The notes under the pieces: model-generated | Databases searched by the model: none | What the model was told of the DNA's origin: nothing | The model's input: only the letters and a program-made list of their open reading frames with translations | DNA from: CAYQOX01 sp964419335 | GTDB lineage: Bacteria; Hinthialibacterota; Hinthialibacteria; Hinthialibacterales; Hinthialibacteraceae | DNA: 64,000 nt | Assembly: GCA_964419335.1 (NCBI GenBank) | Contig: CAYQOX010000015.1 | Coordinates: 1-64,000 of the forward strand | Direction: 5' to 3' | In this document: piece by piece, positions 1-8,781 of the stretch | Layout: each line of letters begins with the position of its first letter | How positions within the stretch are numbered: position 1 is the first letter of the stretch | Program-made: the position numbers and the translations under genes

Positions 1-74
1 CGCGCCGGAGAGGACTCGAACCTCTAACCGCCTGATCCGAAGTCAGGTGCTCTATCCAATTGAGCCACCGGCGC
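1..74 (-). tRNA. tRNA-Arg (anticodon UCG)
   Basis: Read on the minus strand this folds as a full cloverleaf: acceptor GCGCCGG pairing with CCGGCGC, a D arm with GCTC/GAGC, anticodon stem CCTGA/TCAGG with seven-base loop CTTCGGA, and a T arm AGAGG-TTCGAGT-CCTCT. The loop gives anticodon UCG, decoding CGA arginine codons. The discriminator base is the first base of the window, so whether CCA is encoded cannot be seen. A TTGACG hexamer lies at 131-136 on the same strand, but no good -10 follows at normal spacing. Confidence 0.95.
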
Positions 75-348
75 TAATCAATATTCAATTTTTTTTCTCA
101 CCTTACGTATTTTTTTCTTTTCCCATCTTTCGTCAAGCCCTTCATACTCACTTTTCACGATACACCCGAGCCATTCTTCTGTCTTTTCTCTATTTTAGGT
201 GGACTTTATACATTCTTTCGGGACCGAAAGGGGAGGAAATTGGTACCTCTTCTTCACTAATCTTCTAATTACTGAGTATATCCCTGCCCAACTCCGAGTG
301 AATTCCGGGATAGCTCACGAAATATCTGTAATTAGGAGGAAAACCCTT
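75..348. other. intergenic leader before the sigma-54 activator gene
   Basis: This stretch separates the tRNA gene from the activator gene on the opposite strand. It is AT-rich near the tRNA. An in-frame upstream ATG at 199 lacks a ribosome binding site. Nothing else recognisable was seen apart from the strong Shine-Dalgarno TAGGAGGA at about 332-340 that fixes the start of the next gene. Confidence 0.5.
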
Positions 349-1143
349 ATGCCCCTACATCCTTTATCCAAGTTTCACATCATCGGTTCCAGCCCCGCCA
401 TGCAAAAACTCGAGCAAACCGTCCAACGGGTCGCCCCTCTACACGATCCAGTCTTCATTACGGGTGAGCGTGGCACCGGAAAAGAACTCCTTGCGAAAGC
501 CCTCCACCTTCTCGGCCCCACTCGAGGAGGCAGCATGGTCATTGTTGATTGCGCTTCGCTTCCCCAAACCACGGTCGAGTCTATCCTCTTCGGTCACGAA
601 CGCGGCTCCTTCACGGGAGCCACCCGCCAACACATCGGCTTTCTAGAAGCCGCTCATGAAGGAACATTGTTTCTAGATGAGATCAGCCATCTCCCTCTTG
701 AAGTTCAACGATGTTTTCTCCGCTTTCTCCAAGAAGGAACCATAACCCGTATCGGTGCAAATCGCCCTAAGCAAATTCGCACCCGCATCATCGCCGCTTC
801 CAATCGTCCCATTCAAAACGAGCTCAAACAGGGCACATTTCTTCCCGATCTCTACGACCGCCTAAACGTGTTTCCTCTCCGCCTCCCCCCTTTACGTGCA
901 CGTGAAAATGATATTCATTCTTTAATGCAATGCTTTATGGGAAAAACACATTTTCAGCGAGTGCTACCCGAAGGTTTACAAGTTGTGTTAAACTACCCTT
1001 TTCCTGGAAATGTCCGTGAATTACAACATTTATGTCGCCGATTGGTGGTCTTTCATCCAACCGGTACCATTACAAAAGAGATGATCGAAACCAATCTAGA
1101 TCCCATATCCTCAGATCATGAAATGGAAAGTGTACTGTACTAA
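349..1143 (+). CDS. minimal sigma-54-dependent activator ATPase (AAA+ domain only)
   Basis: The 264-residue product is essentially one sigma-54 interaction domain of the AAA+ family, which hydrolyses ATP to remodel sigma-54 RNA polymerase into open complexes. Visible motifs are Walker A GERGTGKE, the sigma-54 contact loop GSFTGA (usually GAFTGA), Walker B GTLFLDEI, the arginine-finger segment YDRLNVFPLRLPPLR and sensor II FPGNVREL. There is no N-terminal receiver, GAF or PAS sensor domain and no C-terminal Fis-type helix-turn-helix. Enhancer-binding proteins without a DNA-binding domain are known (for example Helicobacter FlgR and Chlamydia CtcC) and act from solution, but those keep a receiver domain. 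The start at 349 is chosen because TAGGAGGA precedes it; an upstream in-frame ATG at 199 has no such site. The stop is two bases before the next gene, so the two are probably co-translated. Confidence 0.85.
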   Translation: MPLHPLSKFHIIGSSPAMQKLEQTVQRVAPLHDPVFITGERGTGKELLAKALHLLGPTRGGSMVIVDCASLPQTTVESILFGHERGSFTGATRQHIGFLEAAHEGTLFLDEISHLPLEVQRCFLRFLQEGTITRIGANRPKQIRTRIIAASNRPIQNELKQGTFLPDLYDRLNVFPLRLPPLRARENDIHSLMQCFMGKTHFQRVLPEGLQVVLNYPFPGNVRELQHLCRRLVVFHPTGTITKEMIETNLDPISSDHEMESVLY

Positions 1144-1145
1144 CT

Positions 1146-3662
1146 ATGAAAGCATTCAACACTCTTAAAGAAATCGTCCAACAATTCCCTGAACATGGCG
1201 TTCGAGATGCCATCCGCTATTTCAATGGGTTCCGCATCTTTCATTATTCTTACGCTCAAGTATACGACACCGCTTTGCGCTGTATCTCATTTCTCGAAAC
1301 AAAAGACATCACAAAAGGCGACCGGGTTATGATCTGGGCACCCAATTCTCCTGAATGGGCGATTGTCTATCTCGCCTGTGCTTTACGGGGCATTGTACTT
1401 ATCCCCATCGACGCCCGCCTCTCTCCTGAATTTATCGAGAAAGTCGCCCAAGAAACCGAAGCCAAACTCTTATTCCGAGGATTGTTAAACAAAGACCCCG
1501 GGTTTTCCCTTCCCTCTTTCCTCCTCGATTCTCTCTTCGATACCCTCGAGTCCTTCCCCCACTGGCAAAACGAAGAAGAGATTCACCCCAACGATCTCAT
1601 GGAGATCGTTTACACTTCCGGCACCACCAGCGAACCCAAAGGAGTCCAGCTTACCCATCACAATATTGCCAGCAATGTAACCGATGTTTTAAAAATCATC
1701 CCGGTGGAACCTACCTATCATCTTCTTTCCGTTCTGCCTTTGAGTCATGCGTTGGAACAGACCGGCGGGTTTTGGGTCCCTTTAGCAGGAGGTGTATCTA
1801 TCACCTATTTACGAGTACTCAAACCTACGGCGATTTTTGATGTCTTCCACCGAAAAAATATGACCGCCATGGTATTAGTTCCACGTCTTCTCACTATACT
1901 AAAAAATCGGATTGAGGAACAACTCCGGGATAAACATCTCACCGGCTATTTACGTTTTGGCCAAAAACTTTCTTCTTTCCTCCCTCGCTCCTGGATGAAA
2001 TGGTATTTCTATCCCATACATAGACGCTTCAGTCTCCAATTCCATTTATTTGTTTCCGGTGGTGCGGCATTAGATCCTGAGGTGGAATATTTCTGGCGAT
2101 CTTTAGGCTTTTTTCTCCTCCAAGGCTATGGGTTAACCGAAACAGGCCCAGTTTTAACCGTCACTCATCCCGACACCCAAGCCCTTGGCTCAGTAGGCAA
2201 ACCTCTTGAACAAGTTGACATTCGTTTAGATAAGGATAATGAAGTTCTCGTTCGCGGCCCCAACATTTTCTCCGGCTATTATAAAAGAGAAGATTTAAAC
2301 CAAACCGTATTCGACCAGGAATGGTTCCGCACAGGGGATATTGGTGAATTCGACGATGTAGGTAATTTGTATATACGCAGCCGCAAAAAAGACGTCATCG
2401 TTACCAGCGATGGTATCAACGTCTACCCTGAAGACATCGAACGAGTTCTCGACAAACAAGAAGCCATTAAAGAATCCTGCGTTCTTGGCATGGGAGAAGA
2501 AGGCGGAGAAATATACGCCATTCTTCTCATGAATGATTCTCAATCTGATCCTCAAAAAGCCGTGCAAAAAGCCAATCAAAAACTCTTACCCGAGCAGCAA
2601 ATCGCCTCTTTCCACCTTTGGCCTTTAGAAGAGTTTCCAAAAACCACCACACTCAAAATCAAAAAGAATGAAGTCAAAAAAACCATTGAAGAACAATCCA
2701 AAAGTAAAAAAACCGTTTCGACCCAAACCACCAATCCCCTTTATAAAATCATTTGCGAAATGAGCCACCTGCAGCCCGACGAACTCAAACCAGAAATGGA
2801 ATTAGCGAAAGATATCGGGTTAAGCTCCATTGAACGCGTCGAATTACTTTCCCATCTTGAAGAACAATTTCATCTCGATGTCGACGAATCCATGATCCGC
2901 GCTGATTCCACCCTGGCTGATCTTGAAGACTATATTACCCAACGGAAAAGTTCTACCGCTTCTCTCCCCATCCGTCGATGGACTCGATGGTCTTTCTTTC
3001 AATTTATACGCCTTCTCTTCAAAACTCTTATCGCGAAGCCTTTTATCAAAATCTTTTGCGATCTCCACATCCACGGGCTTAAAAACCTCCAAGACCTTCA
3101 AGGCCCTATCCTCTTTGTCATGAACCATACAAGCCACCTGGATACCCTCCTCATGCAAAACGTTACTCCCAAACCTATTCGACACCGGATTTGCCCCGCC
3201 GCTTGGAAAGAATACTTCGAGGCTCACGGCCGCCCCTTTTACATTAAAATCGGTAAATGGCTGGCGTGGCAATTCGCGACAATTATGATCAACATCTTCC
3301 CCTTCCCCCAAACCACCGCCTATCGCCAAAGCATGATCTACGCCGGCGAACTTGTCGATGATGGCTGGAATATCCTCATCTTTCCCGAAGGACAACGTAG
3401 CCTCACCGGCCAACTCCTCCCCTTCCGCGAAGGCATCGGCATGCTTTCTCAAAATCTCAAAATTCCCATTATTCCCGTCGCCATCGATGGAGGAGAAAAC
3501 GTTTTACTTCGAGGAAGCCCCATCCCCCGCCGGGGAACCGTCCATCTTTCTTTTGGTAAGCCTCTCCTCCCCCAAAAACAGTCCTATCGTGAACTTGCGG
3601 ATCAACTCAAAGAAGAAATTGAGCGTCTACGCTCGCAAGCCAAACAAAACAAGGTATCCTAA
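1146..3662 (+). CDS. trifunctional acyl-AMP ligase / acyl carrier / 1-acylglycerophosphate acyltransferase
   Basis: This 838-residue protein has three domains. Residues about 1-510 are an AMP-forming acyl ligase (P-loop YTSGTTSEPKG, GYGLTETGP, and the hinge/core region SRKKDVIVTSDG). Residues about 530-610 are an acyl carrier domain with a phosphopantetheine serine in GLSSIERVEL (Ser561). Residues about 640-838 are a PlsC/LPLAT acyltransferase with the NHTSHLD (HX4D) and FPEGQRS motifs. The expected role is to activate a free fatty acid, hold it on the built-in carrier and pass it to a lysophospholipid at the membrane. E. coli Aas joins acyltransferase and ligase in the opposite order and has no internal carrier. 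Its start lies two bases after the activator ATPase stop and has no strong ribosome binding site of its own, suggesting coupling. The precise acceptor is unknown. Confidence 0.88.
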   Translation: MKAFNTLKEIVQQFPEHGVRDAIRYFNGFRIFHYSYAQVYDTALRCISFLETKDITKGDRVMIWAPNSPEWAIVYLACALRGIVLIPIDARLSPEFIEKVAQETEAKLLFRGLLNKDPGFSLPSFLLDSLFDTLESFPHWQNEEEIHPNDLMEIVYTSGTTSEPKGVQLTHHNIASNVTDVLKIIPVEPTYHLLSVLPLSHALEQTGGFWVPLAGGVSITYLRVLKPTAIFDVFHRKNMTAMVLVPRLLTILKNRIEEQLRDKHLTGYLRFGQKLSSFLPRSWMKWYFYPIHRRFSLQFHLFVSGGAALDPEVEYFWRSLGFFLLQGYGLTETGPVLTVTHPDTQALGSVGKPLEQVDIRLDKDNEVLVRGPNIFSGYYKREDLNQTVFDQEWFRTGDIGEFDDVGNLYIRSRKKDVIVTSDGINVYPEDIERVLDKQEAIKESCVLGMGEEGGEIYAILLMNDSQSDPQKAVQKANQKLLPEQQIASFHLWPLEEFPKTTTLKIKKNEVKKTIEEQSKSKKTVSTQTTNPLYKIICEMSHLQPDELKPEMELAKDIGLSSIERVELLSHLEEQFHLDVDESMIRADSTLADLEDYITQRKSSTASLPIRRWTRWSFFQFIRLLFKTLIAKPFIKIFCDLHIHGLKNLQDLQGPILFVMNHTSHLDTLLMQNVTPKPIRHRICPAAWKEYFEAHGRPFYIKIGKWLAWQFATIMINIFPFPQTTAYRQSMIYAGELVDDGWNILIFPEGQRSLTGQLLPFREGIGMLSQNLKIPIIPVAIDGGENVLLRGSPIPRRGTVHLSFGKPLLPQKQSYRELADQLKEEIERLRSQAKQNKVS

Positions 3663-3857
3663 AGCCCCTCATACTCTACTCTTAAAACTTATACTTTTAC
3701 TCTATTTTTTATGAATCGGTTTTTACTGTCTTTAATTATTCACAAAGCGAGATATAATAGTAACCTCAAATTACCGAACATAAACAAAGGGGCGAAAACG
3801 AGAAATATCAAAAATACTTTCCATACCTCAATTAAAGAACATTGATGATCAATTTAA

Positions 3858-4093
3858 ATGAGTTCACCGGCCATGCAACCAAGGACAGCTACTCAAGTAA
3901 ACCTCACATATTCTTGTCGCGTTGATTTCATGCATCATTGCTGTCACCGGTATAATTCTCTCAAAAAGAACATAAAAAACCACAAAATGTTCTTAAAAGA
4001 GGTAAATTAATTTCTGTACTATTATCTTTTTTTGTTCTTGCAATCAACTATCTAGCCGGGAAAAAATTCAAGATTAGTAGTCATTACGATTAG
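3858..4093 (+). pseudogene. candidate frameshifted remnant of a small two-helix membrane protein
   Basis: No single frame is open through this stretch, but joining three frames gives a plausible small membrane protein. Frame one opens at ATG 3858 (MSSPAMQPRTATQ). The second frame continues with a hydrophobic helix ILVALISCIIAVTGIIL (about 3907-3960). The third gives a basic linker and a second helix VLLSFFVLAINYLAGKKFK ending at the TAG 4091-4093. Two hydrophobic segments separated by a charged loop in adjacent frames look like decay by small indels. No ribosome binding site is obvious. It could also be chance in AT-rich DNA, which readily encodes hydrophobic residues. Confidence 0.3.
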
Positions 4094-4141
4094 GTTTGCT
4101 TTTAGCCTGCCTATCGATGACAAACGATAGCATCCATTGTT

Positions 4142-4170
4142 TTCCCATGTTATCGTCATAACAATATAAT
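4142..4170 (+). promoter_or_regulatory. candidate sigma-70 promoter for gltBD
   Basis: A perfect -10 hexamer TATAAT at 4165-4170 is preceded, with a 17-base spacer, by TTCCCA at 4142-4147, a weak match to TTGACA. Transcription would start near 4177, about 65 bases before gltB. Confidence 0.4.
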
Positions 4171-4190
4171 TACACACAATTCACCTCATG

Positions 4191-4210
4191 GATACGAGTC
4201 GACTCGTATC
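4191..4210. promoter_or_regulatory. perfect 20-bp palindrome, candidate operator of gltBD
   Basis: GATACGAGTCGACTCGTATC is its own reverse complement over all 20 bases. It lies about 14-34 bases downstream of the start predicted from the TATAAT box and about 30 bases before the gltB start codon. That is a typical position for a repressor operator; it could instead form a hairpin in the leader RNA. The binding protein is unknown. Confidence 0.5.
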
Positions 4211-4240
4211 AAATACGGAATGTAGAAAGAGAAGGTTTGT

Positions 4241-7200
4241 ATGATGAGAAGATCTCTTCCCATGAACAATGGGCTCTATGACCCCATTACAGAACATGAT
4301 AACTGCGGCGTGGGCTTTGTTTGCAACATCCAAGGTGAAAAGTCCCATGACATCATCAAAAAAGGAATTGAAGTGCTCGTCAATCTTACCCATCGCGGAG
4401 CTTGTGGCTGCGACCCGGATACTGGGGATGGCGCGGGCATGCTCTTCCAAATTCCCGATGCCTTTTTCCGCAAACATGTTGAATCCCTTCCCTTCGAACT
4501 TCCCCCCTACGGAGAATACGCCGTCGGTATGATTTTCCTCCCCTGGGAGAAAGATCAACGTGAATACTGCGTCAGTATGCTGGAATCCATCATTCGCGGT
4601 GAAAACCAGGAGGTCTTAGGTTGGCGTGATGTTCCTCGCGACAACACGAAAATCGGCTGGCTTGCCCGCGAAGTCGAACCGGTTATTCGCCAAATCTTTA
4701 TCAAACGTTCTCCAGAAATCAACAATCCTGCCCAATTTGAACGCAAACTTTACGTAATTCGTAAATTGGTTGAACGGGCTGCACGTGAAAAGAATGATCA
4801 AACAGGATACTTCTACATTCCCAGCCTTTCCTATAAAACCATTGTTTATAAAGGCTTGCTGATTGCTCATCAAATCGAAGGCTATTACAAAGACTTGGCA
4901 GATCCCGACTTCAAGAGCGCCTTAGCGCTTGTACACCAGCGCTACAGCACCAACACCTTCCCTACATGGGATCTCGCCCAACCTTTCCGCTATCTCGCCC
5001 ATAACGGAGAAATCAACACCTTACGCGGCAATATCAATTGGATGCATGCACGCGAAACCATGTTCCAAACCGAATGGTTTGGTGAGGATATCGAAAAAAT
5101 CTTCCCCATCACCACCCCGGGCGCGAGCGATTCGGCCATCATTGATAACGCTCTGGAATTGCTTGTTCTCGGGGGGCGAGAATTGCAGCATTCCATCGTC
5201 ATGCTCATTCCTGAAGCCTGGAGTGGCCATGAAAGTATGACCCAGGAATGCAAAGATTTCTACGAATATCATTCCTGCCTCATGGAACCTTGGGACGGTC
5301 CCGCCTCCATCGCCTTTACCGATGGCCTCCGCATTGGCGCCGTCCTCGACCGAAACGGCTTGCGTCCTTCCCGTTATTGGGAAACAAAAGACGGCTTTGT
5401 CGTCATGGCTTCCGAAGCCGGCGTCCTCGATATCCCCCCTGAGAATGTAAAATCCAAAGGTCGACTCAAACCCGGACGCATCTTCTTGGTAGATATCGAC
5501 GAGGGACGCATCGTCGATGACGATGAAATTAAACAAAAACTTGTCTCCCGTAAGCCCTACAGTGAATGGCTGCATAACAATCGCGTGCTCTTGGATGAAC
5601 TTCCACCTACCGATCAATTCGTAGGCGAACAACAAGAGACACTGCCTCGCCTCCTTCGACAACAAGTTTTCGGCTATACAGACGAAGATCTCAAAATCTT
5701 GATCGGCCCCATGGCAGAAACCGGCAAAGAACCCACTGGCTCCATGGGAAATGATACCCCCCTGGCCTGCCTCTCCGATCGCCCCCAGCTTCTCTACTCC
5801 TATTTCAAACAGCTCTTCGCCCAGGTGACCAATCCACCCATTGATCCTATTCGGGAAGAGTTGATTATGTCCCTGGAAACCTACATCGGCTCCGAACAAA
5901 ACCTTCTGGATGAAACCCCAGAACATTGCCGTCAATTACGTTTAACCCAGCCGATCCTAACCAACGAAGCCCTTGAAAAAATCCGCCAGTTAGACGGCCG
6001 GATAAAGAGCGTCACTTTCTCTACGCTCTACAAAGTTGCAGAAGGCGAAGCGGGATTACGCTCCGCCCTCGATGGCCTTTGCCTTAAGGCCTCACAAGCC
6101 ATCAACGACGGCTACGATATCCTTATCCTAAGCGACCGCGGTATTTCCAAAGAATATGCCCCCATCCCCGCTCTCCTCGCGAACGCCGCCGTCCACCACC
6201 ACTTAATCCGTGAAGGCACACGCACACGCGTTGGCCTGGTACTCGAAACAGGGGAACCCCGCGAAGTCATGCACTTCGCCTTGCTCGTAGGCTACGGTGC
6301 GGGCGCCATCAATCCCTACCTGGCCTTTGAAACCGTGGCGCAGTTATACGAAGAAAAACGCATCGAAGCCCCTGACATCGAAACCGCCTACAACAATTAC
6401 ATCACTGCGGTAAATAAGGGATTGTTAAAAGTTTTCTCGAAGATGGGAATCTCCACCTTGCAAAGTTATCGTGGAGCCCAGATCTTCGAATGTGTTGGCC
6501 TTAGCTATGAAGTGATCGACAAATACTTCACTAATACCACTTCCCGCTTAGGCGGCATCGGCCTTGATATCATCGCCAAAGAATCAAAAATGCGCCATGA
6601 TTACGCCTTCCCCCGCACCATCGATTATCACCCCGATCTGATGATCGGCGGCTCCTATCAATGGCGCCTCTATGGCGAAAAGCATATGGTCAATCCCGAA
6701 ACGGTGGCCAAATTGCAGCACGCGGTCCGGATTAACAGTTATGAGGTCTATCAAGAATACGCTCAACTCATCAACGAAGAAAACCGAGAGCGTTATACGC
6801 TCCGCGGCTTATTCGACTTCAAATGGAGCGATACCCCCATCCCCATCGATGAAGTCGAACCGGTGGAAGAAATCACCCGCCGCTTTGCTACCGGGGCGAT
6901 GTCTTTTGGCGCCCTCAGTAAAGAAGCTCACGAAAATTTAGCCATCGCCATGAACCGCCTTGGCGGTAAGAGTAATAGCGGTGAAGGTGGCGAAGATCCT
7001 GAACGCTTTCTCCCACTTCCTAATGGAGACAGTAAAAATAGCGCCATCAAACAAGTGGCTTCCGGACGATTTGGCGTTACCATCGAATATCTCTCTCAAG
7101 CCAAACAACTACAAATTAAAATGGCGCAAGGAGCCAAACCCGGTGAAGGCGGCCAGCTGCCTGGACATAAAGTCGATGATATGATCGCCCGTGTGAGACA

Positions 7201-8779
7201 TTCCACCCCTGGAGTCACTTTGATCTCACCTCCGCCACATCACGATATCTATTCCATCGAAGACTTAGCCCAATTGATCCACGATCTAAAAAATTCCAAC
7301 CCCACCGCCGATATTTCGGTCAAACTCGTCGCCGAGGTCGGCGTCGGTACCGTCGCCGCTGGGGTTTCCAAAGGAAAGTCCGATCACGTTCTTATCAGCG
7401 GCGACAGCGGTGGCACAGGCGCCTCGCCCCTCTCTTCCATCAAACACGCAGGACTTCCCTGGGAACTTGGCCTCTCCGAAACGCAACAAGTCCTGGTCTC
7501 GAACGATCTCCGCGGTCGTATTTGCGTACAGACCGATGGGCAATTAAAAACCGGCCGTGATGCCGCTATCGCCGCCTGCCTGGGCGCCGATGAATGGGGT
7601 TTTTCTACCGCCGCCTTGATTGCTTCAGGCTGTATCATGATGCGTAAATGCCACCTGAACACTTGCCCGGTGGGAGTGGCCACCCAAGACGAACGCCTGC
7701 GTAAAAAATTCAACGGCACACCGGAGGATGTGGTTAACTTCTTCCGCATGGTCGCCCAGGAAATTCGCGAAATCATGGCAAGATTAGGCCTCCGTAAAGT
7801 TGACGATCTGATCGGCCGTATGGATTTACTTAAAGTGCGTGATCATATCGACCACTGGAAAGCCAAAACCTTGAACCTCGGCGCTATCTTAGAAATGCCC
7901 GACACCCAAAACGGCAAATTTGCCATCCGCTGGTGCGAAACCCAAGAGCACGGTTTAGATCAAGCGCTGGATAACAAAATTATTGAACTGGCAAAGGAAG
8001 CAATCGAACACAAAAAACCGGTCGAGTTCGATCTTCCTATCCGAAATACCAACCGTACCGTCGGCACCATGCTTAGCTATCACCTTGCTAAACGGTATGC
8101 CATGAAAGGCTTACCCGAAGATACCATAATAATTAACTTGAAAGGCTCGGCCGGCCAAAGCTTCGCCGCCTTTCTCGCTAACGGTATCACCATGCGAGTC
8201 GAAGGCGATGCCAATGACTATACCTGCAAAGGCATGTCCGGCGGAAAAGTCATTATCTATCCACCAAAAGAGTCGACCTTTGTTCCCGAAGAAAATATCC
8301 TCATTGGCAATGTTGTCCTCTATGGGGCCATTGGCGGCGAATGCTACTTCCGCGGAGTTGCCGGCGAACGTTTCTGCGTGCGGAACAGCGGTGCTTCTAC
8401 CGTTGTCGAAGGCGTCGGCGATCATGGATGTGAATATATGACCGGCGGCCGCGCTGTTATTCTTGGTCCCACCGGACGTAACTTCGGCGCCGGTATGAGT
8501 GGAGGTGTTGCCTATGTCCTGGACGAAGACGGAAAATTCTCTGGACGCTGTAACATGGGCATGATCGAACTCGAACCCGTCGATAACGTAGAATCTGAAA
8601 CCGAACTCCGCAAAATGATCCAAAAACATTACCAATATACCCAAAGTACCGTAGCGAAACAGATTCTGGACCATTGGGAGACTTATCTCCCCAAATTCGT
8701 CCGTGTCATGCCCAAGGAATTTAAACGCTATCTCCAAGAAAAAGCGCGCAAAGAAGAAATGCAACTACAAGAGGTGTAA
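4241..8779 (+). CDS. gltB: glutamate synthase (NADPH-type) large subunit
   Basis: The 1512-residue protein is full length for a bacterial GltB, which makes two glutamates from glutamine and 2-oxoglutarate using electrons from the small subunit. The class II glutamine amidotransferase domain begins DNCGVGF; Cys22 would become the N-terminal nucleophile after removal of a short propeptide. The central and FMN-binding synthase domains follow (GMSFGALSKEAHENLA, GGTGASP), then the 3Fe-4S cysteines in CIMMRKCHLNTCPVGVA and the C-terminal glycine-rich beta-helix domain (GDHGCEYMTGG). GAGAAGG precedes ATG 4241; an internal ATG at 4262 lacks a ribosome binding site, and ATG 4244 is an equal alternative. 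The gene is followed after two bases by gltD. A palindrome just upstream suggests regulation. Confidence 0.98.
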   Translation: MMRRSLPMNNGLYDPITEHDNCGVGFVCNIQGEKSHDIIKKGIEVLVNLTHRGACGCDPDTGDGAGMLFQIPDAFFRKHVESLPFELPPYGEYAVGMIFLPWEKDQREYCVSMLESIIRGENQEVLGWRDVPRDNTKIGWLAREVEPVIRQIFIKRSPEINNPAQFERKLYVIRKLVERAAREKNDQTGYFYIPSLSYKTIVYKGLLIAHQIEGYYKDLADPDFKSALALVHQRYSTNTFPTWDLAQPFRYLAHNGEINTLRGNINWMHARETMFQTEWFGEDIEKIFPITTPGASDSAIIDNALELLVLGGRELQHSIVMLIPEAWSGHESMTQECKDFYEYHSCLMEPWDGPASIAFTDGLRIGAVLDRNGLRPSRYWETKDGFVVMASEAGVLDIPPENVKSKGRLKPGRIFLVDIDEGRIVDDDEIKQKLVSRKPYSEWLHNNRVLLDELPPTDQFVGEQQETLPRLLRQQVFGYTDEDLKILIGPMAETGKEPTGSMGNDTPLACLSDRPQLLYSYFKQLFAQVTNPPIDPIREELIMSLETYIGSEQNLLDETPEHCRQLRLTQPILTNEALEKIRQLDGRIKSVTFSTLYKVAEGEAGLRSALDGLCLKASQAINDGYDILILSDRGISKEYAPIPALLANAAVHHHLIREGTRTRVGLVLETGEPREVMHFALLVGYGAGAINPYLAFETVAQLYEEKRIEAPDIETAYNNYITAVNKGLLKVFSKMGISTLQSYRGAQIFECVGLSYEVIDKYFTNTTSRLGGIGLDIIAKESKMRHDYAFPRTIDYHPDLMIGGSYQWRLYGEKHMVNPETVAKLQHAVRINSYEVYQEYAQLINEENRERYTLRGLFDFKWSDTPIPIDEVEPVEEITRRFATGAMSFGALSKEAHENLAIAMNRLGGKSNSGEGGEDPERFLPLPNGDSKNSAIKQVASGRFGVTIEYLSQAKQLQIKMAQGAKPGEGGQLPGHKVDDMIARVRHSTPGVTLISPPPHHDIYSIEDLAQLIHDLKNSNPTADISVKLVAEVGVGTVAAGVSKGKSDHVLISGDSGGTGASPLSSIKHAGLPWELGLSETQQVLVSNDLRGRICVQTDGQLKTGRDAAIAACLGADEWGFSTAALIASGCIMMRKCHLNTCPVGVATQDERLRKKFNGTPEDVVNFFRMVAQEIREIMARLGLRKVDDLIGRMDLLKVRDHIDHWKAKTLNLGAILEMPDTQNGKFAIRWCETQEHGLDQALDNKIIELAKEAIEHKKPVEFDLPIRNTNRTVGTMLSYHLAKRYAMKGLPEDTIIINLKGSAGQSFAAFLANGITMRVEGDANDYTCKGMSGGKVIIYPPKESTFVPEENILIGNVVLYGAIGGECYFRGVAGERFCVRNSGASTVVEGVGDHGCEYMTGGRAVILGPTGRNFGAGMSGGVAYVLDEDGKFSGRCNMGMIELEPVDNVESETELRKMIQKHYQYTQSTVAKQILDHWETYLPKFVRVMPKEFKRYLQEKARKEEMQLQEV

Positions 8780-8781
8780 TT

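Larger units (their letters stand above)
3663..4240. other. gene-poor interval before gltB
   Basis: This 578-base AT-rich stretch holds no intact gene. It contains a probable membrane-protein remnant (3858-4093), a candidate promoter (4142-4170) and a perfect palindrome (4191-4210), listed separately. No clear terminator for the upstream acyltransferase gene was seen. Confidence 0.6.

Noticed and set aside
5021..5935. 304-codon minus-strand open frame inside gltB
   Set aside because: It lies wholly within the highly conserved gltB gene and has no ribosome binding site or recognisable domain.
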